DNA from: JAGNXB01 sp942490895
GTDB lineage: Bacteria; Bacteroidota; Bacteroidia; Chitinophagales; Saprospiraceae
Reading direction: 5' to 3'
Length of the DNA stretch: 64,000 bases
NCBI GenBank assembly: GCA_942490895.1
Contig: CALNZC010000056.1
Span: 1 to 64,000, forward strand
Shown: piece by piece, positions 45,801 to 54,102 of the stretch
Layout of the letters: each line of letters begins with the position of its first letter
How positions within the stretch are numbered: position 1 is the stretch's first letter
Notes under the pieces: model-generated
Told to the model about the DNA's origin: nothing
What the model saw: the letters and a program-made list of their open reading frames with translations, nothing else
Database searches by the model: none
Program-made: the position numbers and the translations under genes

Positions 45801-45946
45801 TTCCTCCTGGCAATCCCGAGTTTGGTTGGGATGGAAAAAGCCGAGGTATTTTCCTGGACCCGGCTGTCTATATTTTTACGGGCAGTCTGCTGATGACTGA
45901 TGAAAGCCGCCGATTTGTGAAGGGAGAAGTGACGATAGTGAAGTGA
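42887..45946 (+). CDS. T9SS-exported repeat adhesin, 13 tandem 51-residue repeats
   Basis: A 1,019-residue secreted protein. The signal peptide MQTIFFFRSFLLAFILLWG is followed by a ~240-residue unique domain. From about residue 268 there are 13 tandem repeats of about 51 residues, each with the pattern ICxGExxxFNGxxL, then PGxYxxxLxTxxGCDSTVxL, the last two degenerate. The C-terminus IYIPTAFSPNQDGINDRFTI, with MTIYDRWGNKL and DGKSRG, is a gliding-motility-associated (T9SS type B) sorting domain. Cys pairs in the repeats (ICxG and GCDS) suggest disulfides. It is probably a surface or shed adhesin. Repeats are highly diverged, so not freshly amplified. Confidence 0.9.
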   Translation: MQTIFFFRSFLLAFILLWGASSFAQCDQNYDWAVWDGFTGNEATGTIFAPNGPISVSMTTNYTFDSTPGIYNYGVFSAFNDPPPNGTVPRTTWAAGPGGETTMCFSETVTNPVLLLSSVGNPGLPVTLNFSLPYQVVFDGGGMTWVNSTSLIGQEGYGIIVFPGDFDCVTIYSSTPENYTNITWGVNPPLFEVEIDGDTIACVSTTLTASGGLSYEWDGGQNPNSSSNTFTESGQYGLTVTDADGCEVITSIQVTIYPEEEESLEAAICEGESYFFDGQLLDQPGYYEANLQTYHGCDSTVSLLLDVWPVDWEDLTVTICEGEFYPFDNDILDQSGFYLAELQGIHGCDSTVSLELIVLPTATEAIDMTICAGEILDFNGQFLTDPGIYSADLQNIFGCDSTVILSLEVRPEDTTQLQVDLCSGQSFLFNGDTLTQAGNYTASLQTPQGCDSTVLLILKALQATSSNNTVAICQGEHFLFNGDTLTSPGVYTSLLTNQAGCDSTATLDLQVHTTPTTSLQAQICAGQTYPFQGMNLNAPGTYTADLQTINGCDSTVQLTLDVVAVIAESADAAICDGESFPFNGLLLTTAGMYADTLLSSGGCDSIITLTLDVLPNPSQDLLAQICEGESYDFQGDLLTAAGTYSEVLTSSTGCDSTVNIQLTVHPIVITSVQAQICSGQSYTFDGQTLTNPGLYIANLQTSQGCDSTVELTLNVATILTTDLDVAICAAEQFDFGGNPLSTSGTYTDMLTSSGGCDSLVTLTLTVHPAQTEETFVSICEGEPLVFEGDSLTQSGQYSGLFQTVNGCDSTHILNLAVHPAYDQIDIVHACDVYTWPVNGQTYTQSTIFTSNGQTIHGCDSTRQLILTINSSWKDVDSVTTSDPKYIWPVDKTIYTQSGTYFSNSTTASGCDSVHILHLTLLRTGIYIPTAFSPNQDGINDRFTIYGGEDLALIESMTIYDRWGNKLATYSDLPPGNPEFGWDGKSRGIFLDPAVYIFTGSLLMTDESRRFVKGEVTIVK

Positions 45947-45959
45947 GGTTATGAGTTTG

Positions 45960-46620
45960 GAGGGAAGGAGGTTATGAGTTGGTAAGGAAGGAGTGATTGG
46001 GTTATTTCGTTATTGGGTTATTGGGTTTTTTTGAAGACGGAAATCGCCGGCCGGCCGGCGAGGCAGGGAAGTGCGAACCCGGACGATGGTGCTTTTGGCA
46101 CCATGTCCGGATCCAGACAAGCTGCATAGCAGCTTCGTCAGGAGGCGGAAATCAGAACGTATCGCAAGTCCAAAGTTTCTTTGCGCCTTAAATGAACTCG
46201 CGCCTTTTGCGCCTTTGCGAGAAACAGAATAGTGATCAGGCCCAGAACCCTGGAGGGGTTCAACAAGATAGCCCCGGGTGGAACCCGGGGTACGTATTGG
46301 GTGGTCAATCAACCCTGAAGGGGTTGAAGAATTCCCGGACAAATTGAAAAATAACCTCCTAAGTGACGTGGTGGAATTTGAGAAAATGGTTAAGGGGTTA
46401 TTTCGTTATTGGGTTATTTCGAAAAGAGAAATAACCCGCCCCATTTCATCTATTATTACAAGCCCTGAAGGGGCGTAATACCTTAGCCACAGGCGCCAGC
46501 CTGTGGAACGATAAGGCGCGAGATGAAAGCCCTGAAGGGGCGTAATAAATACCCCTGCCCACCCTCGGTTATTCTCCTGAATCAAAACCGGTCATTCGAT
46601 TGGGATGGTAAACTCCTAAT
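45960..46620. repeat. Spacer of bulged palindromes and REP-like words
   Basis: No gene. Notable stems: CCGGACGATGGTGC with GCACCATGTCCGG (46080-46112, one bulged G), GACAAGCTGC with GCAGCTTCGTC (46118-46141, one bulged C), CCCCGGGTGGAACCCGGGG (46272-46290), CAACCCTGAAGGGGTTG (46309-46325), two GCCCTGAAGGGGCG words (46462, 46533) and CCACAGGCGCCAGCCTGTGG (46486-46505). The tract also has TTATTTCGTTATTGGGTTA runs. Confidence 0.7.
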
Positions 46621-46624
46621 AGAA

Positions 46625-46659
46625 AACGAGGGTAAAAAAGATCATTCTTTACCCTCGTT
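46625..46659 (-). terminator. Terminator of the formate dehydrogenase operon
   Basis: AACGAGGGTAAA and TTTACCCTCGTT form a perfect 12 bp stem with an 11-base loop. On the minus strand it is followed by TTCTATT. It lies about 60 bases after the fdhA-type stop codon. Confidence 0.75.
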
Positions 46660-46721
46660 GCAAGAACGAGCGTCATGCCTACCCTCGTTAAGCCCAAATA
46701 CCTTAAGAAAAAGATGTATTC

Positions 46722-49535
46722 CTACACCGGTGCCCCCTCCTTATATTTCCCCTTGCTCTTCCGGATTCGTACAGCGACCACCTTATACTCAGGGCACATG
46801 GCCTCGGAGTCGTGTTCGTCGGAAGTCAGGTTATTGACCATGATCTCCGGGAAGTGGAAGGTGGTACTGAGTACTCCAGGACGAACCTCATCCGTGACTT
46901 TGGCTTTGATATCCACTTTTCCACGCGGGGATTCGACACACAACATATCCCCATCATTAAGGTGATAGGCGGCTGCATCATCCGGATGGATCATCAGGGT
47001 GTCCTCGGTGAGGATCTCTACGTTACCCGTCCGGCGGGTCATGGCTCCACAGTTGTAGTGCTCCAGTTCCCGGTTGGTAGTGAGGATGAAGGGGTAGTCT
47101 TTCTGATTTGAAAGCAACTCACCACTTTCTCGCCAGTCAAAGAATTCGAACACACCCAATCCACGCTTGAACGTCTCGCCATGGAGGATCTGAGTATCCT
47201 TTCCATCCGGGGTCACTGGCCACTGCTTGCCATTCTCACCGAGGTCCTCCCAGCGGATACCGGCGAAGAAAGGCACGATCCTGGAGACCTCCTCCAGAAC
47301 GCCTGCTGCCGTATAGTCATCCTGCTTGTAGCCCATCCGGTTCATGATGTCCGCGATGATCTGTCCGTCTGGCTTGGTGCCAGGGAGTGGTGCGATCACA
47401 GCATTGACACGCTGCACCCGGCGTTCGCCATTGGTGAAGGTGCCATCCTTCTCCAGGAAGGAGGATGCCGGCAATACCACATCCGCGAGCTTGGCCGTCT
47501 CTGTCATAAAGAGCTCCTGGACCACGAGCAACTCCAGGTTTTGGAGGGCCTTACTCACCTTTGCGGTGTTGGGATCCGTCTGGACCACATCTTCACCGAT
47601 CAGCCATAGGGACTTGAGATCTCCGGCAATCGCAGCGTCAAACATTTCCGGAATTTTTAGGCCGGGTCCGCTGGGCTGTGTCACTCCATAGTGGAGATTG
47701 TATTTTTCGATCACTGCTGATTTGGTCAGATCGAGATAGCCGGCCCCCTGGTGAGGTTGGCAACCCATATCTGCAGCACCTTGTACGTTGTTCTGCCCAC
47801 GAAGCGGATTCACCCCGACTCCCGGGCGACCGATATTGCCAGTGATCATGGCCAGATCTGCGATCTGCATCACGGTGAATGTCCCTTGCGTATGCTCAGT
47901 CACGCCTAAACCATGGAAAGACATGGCATTCGGGGCAGAAGCATAAGCGATCGCAGCTGCCTCCACTTCTTTACGATCAACACCGGTTACTTTTTCAGTT
48001 TCATCCAGATCGATACCCAGGATGCCCGCTTTGAATTCAGCATACCCTTCCGTCCGGGTATCCACAAAATTGTGATCGACCAGATCATTGGTGATGATAT
48101 AGTAGAAGAACATGTTCAACAAGGCCACATTGGTCCCTGGACGAAGCGCCAGATGGTGTGTGGCATATCTGGCCAGTTCGGTCCGTCGTGGATCGATCAC
48201 AATGGTGGGCTTGCCCTTCATGGCAAACTGCTTGAGCTTGGCCCCTGTTACGGGGTGTGCATCGGTGGGGTTGGCCCCGATCACCAGGATACAATCGGTG
48301 TGTTTGATGTCGGACACTGAATTGGTCGCGGCTCCAGTGCCAAAGGTCCGTTGCATACCCAGGGCCGTTGGAGAGTGGCAGACCCGTGCACAACAGTCAA
48401 TATTATTGGTACCGATCACGCTCCGGATGAACTTCTGCATGAGATAGTTCTCCTCATTGGTTGCCCGAGCGGAGGAGATACCTGCAATGGCATCTGGTCC
48501 ATGATCCTTGATGATATGGGTCAGCTTGTTGGCGATAAAATCATACGCCTCATCCCATGTGGCCGGCTCGAGAACACCATTGCGTTTGATCAACGGAGTA
48601 CGCAACCGATCCGGGTGATCATAGAAATGAAAGGCGTACCGACCTTTCAAACAGGTATGACCCTGGTTGACTTCGGCATCATAGGGTGCCTGAATACTCA
48701 GGATCTCGCCACTGGTACTGGACACCTCCAGGTTGCAGCCCACACCGCAATAGGTACAGACGGTCCGGGTTTTCTCCGTGGCACGTACTGACTTTGACTG
48801 ATAGACATCGGAGATGGCGGAGGTTGGACAGGCTTGAGCACAAGCACCACAGCTGACACAATCCGATTCAAAAAAGGACTGGTTCATGCCCTTGGCGATC
48901 ACGGAGTCAAATCCGCGACCAGACATGGTTAACACCAGTTGTCCCTGGACCTCATCACATGCGCGCACGCAGCGATAGCAATTGATACATTTGCTGAGGT
49001 CAGACACCATATAGGGATGGCTGAGGTCTTTCTCCCGGTCCAGGTGGTTGGCCCCTTCGGGGTAACGTACATCCCGGACACCGACCGCTGCCGCCACATC
49101 CTGCAGCTCGCAGTTGCCATTGGCTTCGCAGGTCAGACAGTCGAGTGGGTGATCCGTAAGGACAAGTTCGATGATATTTTTTCGGACACGCTGTACGTTC
49201 GCACTGTGAGGGGCGATATGCATTCCAGCAGCCATAGGCGTATGACAGGAAGCAACAGTACGAGTTGACCCATTGGCTTGCATGGCAACATCTACACTGC
49301 ATACCCGGCAGGAACCGAATGGTTCGAGATTGGGTGCGTCACAGAGGGTGGGGATATAGTCTTGTCCGCGATGCCGGCGCAGGAACTGAAGGACGGTCTC
49401 GCCCGGAATGAGCGAAAAAGGGCGACCGTCAATATAGGCCATATTGGCACCGGAGCCATTGAGCTTGGCAGTGTCGGTGACGTCTTTTGTGAGTGTCGAT
49501 GGTGTCATAGGTAACAGGTTTGCCAGAATAGCCAT
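46722..49535 (-). CDS. NAD-linked formate dehydrogenase catalytic subunit (cysteine form)
   Basis: A 937-residue cytoplasmic molybdopterin oxidoreductase that oxidises formate to CO2. N-terminal NuoG-like [2Fe-2S] ligands are Cys65, 76, 79, 97; a His129/Cys133/136/142 [4Fe-4S] site follows; then two ferredoxin clusters (CINCYRCVRAC and CVSCGACAQACP), then the FdhF-type [4Fe-4S] CTYCGVGCNLEV. At the active site NNIDCCARVCHSPTAL has Cys where selenoproteins have Sec. The molybdopterin dinucleotide-binding domain closes the protein (LTTNRELEHYNCGAMTRRTG). The start at 49508 (MTPSTLTKD) is an alternative. It pairs with the NuoEF-type subunit upstream. Confidence 0.93.
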   Translation of the reverse strand: MAILANLLPMTPSTLTKDVTDTAKLNGSGANMAYIDGRPFSLIPGETVLQFLRRHRGQDYIPTLCDAPNLEPFGSCRVCSVDVAMQANGSTRTVASCHTPMAAGMHIAPHSANVQRVRKNIIELVLTDHPLDCLTCEANGNCELQDVAAAVGVRDVRYPEGANHLDREKDLSHPYMVSDLSKCINCYRCVRACDEVQGQLVLTMSGRGFDSVIAKGMNQSFFESDCVSCGACAQACPTSAISDVYQSKSVRATEKTRTVCTYCGVGCNLEVSSTSGEILSIQAPYDAEVNQGHTCLKGRYAFHFYDHPDRLRTPLIKRNGVLEPATWDEAYDFIANKLTHIIKDHGPDAIAGISSARATNEENYLMQKFIRSVIGTNNIDCCARVCHSPTALGMQRTFGTGAATNSVSDIKHTDCILVIGANPTDAHPVTGAKLKQFAMKGKPTIVIDPRRTELARYATHHLALRPGTNVALLNMFFYYIITNDLVDHNFVDTRTEGYAEFKAGILGIDLDETEKVTGVDRKEVEAAAIAYASAPNAMSFHGLGVTEHTQGTFTVMQIADLAMITGNIGRPGVGVNPLRGQNNVQGAADMGCQPHQGAGYLDLTKSAVIEKYNLHYGVTQPSGPGLKIPEMFDAAIAGDLKSLWLIGEDVVQTDPNTAKVSKALQNLELLVVQELFMTETAKLADVVLPASSFLEKDGTFTNGERRVQRVNAVIAPLPGTKPDGQIIADIMNRMGYKQDDYTAAGVLEEVSRIVPFFAGIRWEDLGENGKQWPVTPDGKDTQILHGETFKRGLGVFEFFDWRESGELLSNQKDYPFILTTNRELEHYNCGAMTRRTGNVEILTEDTLMIHPDDAAAYHLNDGDMLCVESPRGKVDIKAKVTDEVRPGVLSTTFHFPEIMVNNLTSDEHDSEAMCPEYKVVAVRIRKSKGKYKEGAPV

Positions 49536-49689
49536 TCAAGTTAGGGGTATCCGATGATTTTCCCTAAAAACAAGGCGTTTCTTAAAATTTTCTAACCGTT
49601 TGTTCACATATATGGTCGTTCGGAACGGCTACCATACAAGGGGTGAATTGTTGTTTCTCATCCGGGATGGGAATCTTCTCCTCTCCTCC

Positions 49690-51330
49690 TTAACTAAAAT
49701 ACGGCTCCAGTTCCTCTTTAAAATACTGAAGGCTATTGCGCACTGGGAGCGGAATGCCACCTCCATGGGCACAAAGAGACGCCGTCTGCAGGGTATGGAG
49801 CAGGTCATCAAAGAGGACCTTGTCGATCTTGTAGGTTCCAGCTTCCGCCTTTTGCAGCATCTCCGCTGCTCGCTGGGTGCCCAACCGGCATGGGAAGCAT
49901 TTGCCACAACTCTCGTAGGAGGCAAACTCGAATAGATGCGTGAGGTATTTGACCATCGGCATCCGTTCCGGAATGGAAACCACCGAGGCGTGTCCCAACA
50001 GGAAACCACCTCCAGCAAACGATTCGAAATCGACATTCAATTCACTGATCTTGCCCACCGGAACAATGCCTCCCAAAGGACCACCGATGTGGAGTCCTTT
50101 GACCGGTTCGCGGAATCCTCCGCCCAGCTCATAGACAACCTCCTGCAAAGAGGTGCCCATTTCGACTTCCAGCATCCCGGGTTTGTTAAAGAGGCCATCC
50201 AAACAAACCAGCTTTGTGCCCGATGATTTTTCTGTACCCAGGCTGCCATATGTTTCTCCTCCATGTGCCAGGATCCAGGGCAGTGCGGCCAGCGTCTCGA
50301 CATTGTTGACCACCGTTGGCTTATTGAACAATCCCTGGACAGCCGGATAGGGCGGGCGGACCCGAACTTCCGGGCGTTGCCCTTCGATCGAGTTGATCAG
50401 GGCGGTTTCTTCACCACAGATATAGGACCCTTGCGCATGGATGACCTTTACCTGAAACGAAAAGCCGCTTCCCTGAATATTCTTTCCCAAAAGTCCTTGA
50501 TCGTTGAGGGCGGTGACCAGTGCTTCAGTCATACGGACCGCTTCCGGATATTCCGCCCGGATATACATCACGCCCCATGCGGCACCTGTGACATAACCGG
50601 CTGTCAGGAGACCCATCAGCACCGCCGTCCCTTGCTTTTCGAGGAGGTAGCGATCGGAATAAGCCCCTGGATCACCCTCGTCTGCATTACAGATGACAAA
50701 CTTCTCTGTACCGGGTGCCTTGCGGCAAAAGTCCAGTTTCATACTGATGGGAAAACCTGCTCCTCCGCGACCGCGAAGTCGTGATATTTCGATCTCCTTC
50801 AGCCAGTGTTCGGGTGTTTGACCCAAGAGGCGTGAGACATGGGTTTTTGCATCCACTTCGGGACCTGTGAGGACGGCCGTTCCTGTCGATTTGACGGAAT
50901 AGCTATCTATAGGTGCTTTGGTGCCACTCAGGATATTGACGATCTCCGCAGGAGATTGAGCCGAGTAATTATGACCCTGATAATGAAAGGCCCCATTTTC
51001 ATGACAGCGACCCAAACAGGTCATATGGCCGATCTCTTCGGGCTTGAATGTCTTTTCCAATTCGTGGTGGACCGCTTCCTGGGTCCCAGCGCAAAGACAG
51101 GCTGATCCATTACAGACATAGACCTTCTTTCCCCGATTCTCCTCTCGGGTAAAATCATAGAAAGAAGCGGTGCCGTAGGTATTGGCGGTACCGATCAGAA
51201 ATTCCTGAGCCAGGCTCTCCAAAGCTTCAGTAGAGGGTGCACCTTCTTCAACAGCGGTGTCACCCAGGCGGGCAAACAGGTTATCCATCAATCCCTTTCG
51301 GCCGGATAACTCACTCAGATTCTTAGACAT
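49690..51330 (-). CDS. Formate dehydrogenase NADH-binding subunit, NuoE-NuoF fusion
   Basis: A 546-residue soluble diaphorase subunit that passes electrons from formate dehydrogenase to NAD+. An N-terminal NuoE-like thioredoxin-fold domain has Cys73-X4-Cys78 and Cys105-X3-Cys109 for [2Fe-2S]. The NuoF part has RLRGRGGAGFPISMKLDFC (FMN/NAD+ site) and NADEGDPGAYSDRYLLE, and ends with the [4Fe-4S] motif SCGKCFPCRLGTQR. There is no C-terminal ferredoxin extension. It lies 154 bases upstream of the catalytic subunit on the same strand and probably is co-transcribed. There is no separate gamma subunit and no fdhD in the window. Confidence 0.9.
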   Translation of the reverse strand: MSKNLSELSGRKGLMDNLFARLGDTAVEEGAPSTEALESLAQEFLIGTANTYGTASFYDFTREENRGKKVYVCNGSACLCAGTQEAVHHELEKTFKPEEIGHMTCLGRCHENGAFHYQGHNYSAQSPAEIVNILSGTKAPIDSYSVKSTGTAVLTGPEVDAKTHVSRLLGQTPEHWLKEIEISRLRGRGGAGFPISMKLDFCRKAPGTEKFVICNADEGDPGAYSDRYLLEKQGTAVLMGLLTAGYVTGAAWGVMYIRAEYPEAVRMTEALVTALNDQGLLGKNIQGSGFSFQVKVIHAQGSYICGEETALINSIEGQRPEVRVRPPYPAVQGLFNKPTVVNNVETLAALPWILAHGGETYGSLGTEKSSGTKLVCLDGLFNKPGMLEVEMGTSLQEVVYELGGGFREPVKGLHIGGPLGGIVPVGKISELNVDFESFAGGGFLLGHASVVSIPERMPMVKYLTHLFEFASYESCGKCFPCRLGTQRAAEMLQKAEAGTYKIDKVLFDDLLHTLQTASLCAHGGGIPLPVRNSLQYFKEELEPYFS

Positions 51331-51596
51331 AGGTTCAATGTGTTGGTCTCGCCACAGGGCATGGCAACTGGAAAGTTAGGCCTTATCCACCGGAACAGGA
51401 AACGAGAGAAGCGGAATCTGTAGATTTCCACTGGCCGATCGACTGAATTGCCCCTCAGGAGCATAATCATCAGCCCATTCCCGGATGAAAAAGCAACTTT
51501 CACAAGACGATAACACACGTTAAAAAAGAACGAAACACGTTGATCTCATTTCGTCCCCATCAGAAATTCATTCATTTTTGCAGGAAAGCACCCGAT

Positions 51597-52349
51597 ATGA
51601 ACTCGACCAAGACCATTCTTATTTTTCTTCTCGTTACATCATTTTCAACTGTTCAGGCGCAACGCGAGATTGGCACCTTCGGCCTGGGATTTCAGGTGGG
51701 TATACCCAATGGAGCCTTTCAGGATGCCTACGATCAAATTGGTTTTGGTGGCAGTATGGATGTCTATTTCAAGATCAACCAGAATGCGCCCTTATATGCA
51801 GGCTTCAACTTCTCCCTGATGGGATTTGAGCAATTCCGTCGCGACTTTACAGTTCTGTTACCCGGTGGGTTCTCCGGTGACTACCGACTTCGTGCAGCCT
51901 CCAATCTATTTTCCGGGTATGGCGGTCTGCGGATCATGCCTTCTACAGGAGGCTGGATACAACCCTATGCAGAAGGGTTGATCGGATTCAAAAATTTCTA
52001 TATCTCCAAACGATTGGAGCAATATGATAATTTCGATTACGAATGGCAAGAGCAAGACCGGGATACAGATGGCGATTGGGCCCTCGGTTACGGAGGTTCA
52101 GCCGGGATCATGTTCTTCTTTGGGCAATCCGGCATTGCCCTTGATCTGCGGTGCAGCTATCTGGCGGGTGGTGAAGTGACCTTCTTCAAGCTTCAGGAAG
52201 ATATCGATGAAGTCGCATTCGAAGAAGATCCGTTCAGCGCATTTGATCCGTTGGAAGCCACCACGAATATGTTGATCCCACAGATTGGGGTCGTCTTCCG
52301 TATGCGCACCAACCCACCTGATGAGGACCTCCCGGTGATCATTGATTGA
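51597..52349 (+). CDS. Outer-membrane beta-barrel protein, hypothetical
   Basis: A 250-residue protein with signal peptide MNSTKTILIFLLVTSFSTVQ (cleavage near AQR). Alternating strands of a small barrel are visible: GFGLGFQVGIPNGAF, GGSMDVYFKINQNAPLYAGF, GYGGLRIMPSTGGWIQPYAE, LGYGGSAGIMFFFGQSG and MLIPQIGVVFRM, with an acidic loop between. It matches the general style of Bacteroidota porin-like proteins, with no clear family. It is divergent from the formate dehydrogenase operon. Confidence 0.7.
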   Translation: MNSTKTILIFLLVTSFSTVQAQREIGTFGLGFQVGIPNGAFQDAYDQIGFGGSMDVYFKINQNAPLYAGFNFSLMGFEQFRRDFTVLLPGGFSGDYRLRAASNLFSGYGGLRIMPSTGGWIQPYAEGLIGFKNFYISKRLEQYDNFDYEWQEQDRDTDGDWALGYGGSAGIMFFFGQSGIALDLRCSYLAGGEVTFFKLQEDIDEVAFEEDPFSAFDPLEATTNMLIPQIGVVFRMRTNPPDEDLPVIID

Positions 52350-52594
52350 TTCTCTCACCGAGCAAACCTCTTCTTTTCCGCAAGCACCTGGACTCTATGT
52401 AGAGGTGTTTCAAGCACTGGAATAATGTGTTTCAACTGGCGGGTGATGTAGATCATCCTCCAGTTGCCTGATTTTCATTAATTTAGGGCATCTCTATCTC
52501 CCCTTCTCCATGACCAAACAAGAATCTTTGGTATTCTTCGGCCTTGGTCTAATTCGGAGGTGAATAGAAGCCCCCTCATACAAAATCAGGTACT

Positions 52595-54055
52595 ATGAAA
52601 CGATTCCTACACACGCTTACACTCCTCTGTATGTGGTGGAGTGGTTTCAGTCAGGCTGAGATACAGGTCACCACTTTAGACTCGTTCAACACCACCGCTA
52701 TCGGACAGATCGGAATCACGGGATTACATGCCACTAACTATGACAGTCTGATTCACCTGACCTATTTCTACAGCGATCAGGATGCCCGAACGTGGCTGCT
52801 TCATAGCATTCGGGGTACAGCAACATTCCTGACAGACACCATCCTGGAAATAACAGATTACAATAAATCACTGGGAAATACATCCCTTCAATTTGACTCC
52901 ACAGGTACACCATGGGTCTATGCGGGATTCAATTCCAATAATGTCCGATATATCAAAGCCTACACCAAAACGGATTCTGCCTGGGTCGAAACGTTTAGCC
53001 TGAATCAATTAGGCTCACCGCATCAATACGTAGCCGCATCTCCACATGGAAAAGAAATTGGTTTTGCCTATTGCGGGATCAGGATCGCCCCCACCAACAA
53101 TTATCCCATTCAATATGCGTCCTGGAACGGGAACACCTGGAATGTGGAGACCATTTCTGAGGTTGGGAAATCAGAAAAAACCAGACCGAGTGTTGTATTC
53201 AGGGATAGCACACTATATATCGCATTTGCCGAAAGTCGATGTGTGGACACCCTGATCACACGTGTCTATGCCAGGAAGGACAGTGTGTGGTCCACCAGTT
53301 TTGAGGATGTCTGGATAGGCGACTATCCATGTACATCACTCAATGAAATCTCCACCAAGCTGGGAGCAGATGATGCAGGCGTTTATTTGCTTCAAGATGT
53401 GCATTTGGATGAGGCGTTTCCACAACTCTATCGATTTGATGATCTCACCTGGACTCAAGGTGATGTCAATTTCGATGCGGAATGGGTTCATCCTTTTTTT
53501 ATGGGATCGAACATTCACCTGGACCCTTTCCATTCGGTGTATTGGATCAACCAGGAAAAAACTAATGAACCTGGCCTCAGCTTGATTGGCCCTGATGGTG
53601 AAAGCGGGTATATCGCTTTACCACACGATGACTATTTGATCGCACTGCAGGATATGACCATCCTGAAAGGATGGGTTTACATCTATTATTTTGAAGGCAG
53701 TTCCAACTGGCCCTGGGGAAAACCGGTCATGCTCAAAGAGGCCAGGATCAAAATCAGCAAGATTGTCGATGTAGACTATGTGGATCATCAATCAGGGATT
53801 CATTTGGACCAGAATATGCCCAACCCATTTCGACAGCATACCACGCTGTCCTTCACTTTACCGAAGGCTGCAGTCGCCAATCTGACCGTATTTAGCGTCT
53901 TTGGAACGCCGATCACGACCCTTTTTGATGGGTCATTAAATCCAGGAACACACTCTTTTCTTTTCGATGGAGTCAACCTTCCGGTTGGAGTCTATTTCTA
54001 TACCCTGACGACAGATGGCCAGCGTTTTACAAAAAGCATGATCATTTCAAAATAA
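52595..54055 (+). CDS. T9SS type A secreted protein
   Basis: A 486-residue exported protein. Signal peptide MKRFLHTLTLLCMWWSGFSQ, then a beta-rich region, possibly a propeller (repeated SW or W-containing strands). The C-terminus GIHLDQNMPNPFRQHTTLSF, VFSVFGTPITTL and YFYTLTTDGQRFTKSMIISK is a type A T9SS sorting domain, so it is placed on the cell surface or secreted. The central part is not recognised. Followed by the glycoside-hydrolase-like gene 47 bases later. Confidence 0.85.
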   Translation: MKRFLHTLTLLCMWWSGFSQAEIQVTTLDSFNTTAIGQIGITGLHATNYDSLIHLTYFYSDQDARTWLLHSIRGTATFLTDTILEITDYNKSLGNTSLQFDSTGTPWVYAGFNSNNVRYIKAYTKTDSAWVETFSLNQLGSPHQYVAASPHGKEIGFAYCGIRIAPTNNYPIQYASWNGNTWNVETISEVGKSEKTRPSVVFRDSTLYIAFAESRCVDTLITRVYARKDSVWSTSFEDVWIGDYPCTSLNEISTKLGADDAGVYLLQDVHLDEAFPQLYRFDDLTWTQGDVNFDAEWVHPFFMGSNIHLDPFHSVYWINQEKTNEPGLSLIGPDGESGYIALPHDDYLIALQDMTILKGWVYIYYFEGSSNWPWGKPVMLKEARIKISKIVDVDYVDHQSGIHLDQNMPNPFRQHTTLSFTLPKAAVANLTVFSVFGTPITTLFDGSLNPGTHSFLFDGVNLPVGVYFYTLTTDGQRFTKSMIISK

Positions 54056-54102
54056 GGAATCCTGATTTGTGATATCCAACACGGGGCGATTACCTTCAAG
54101 GC

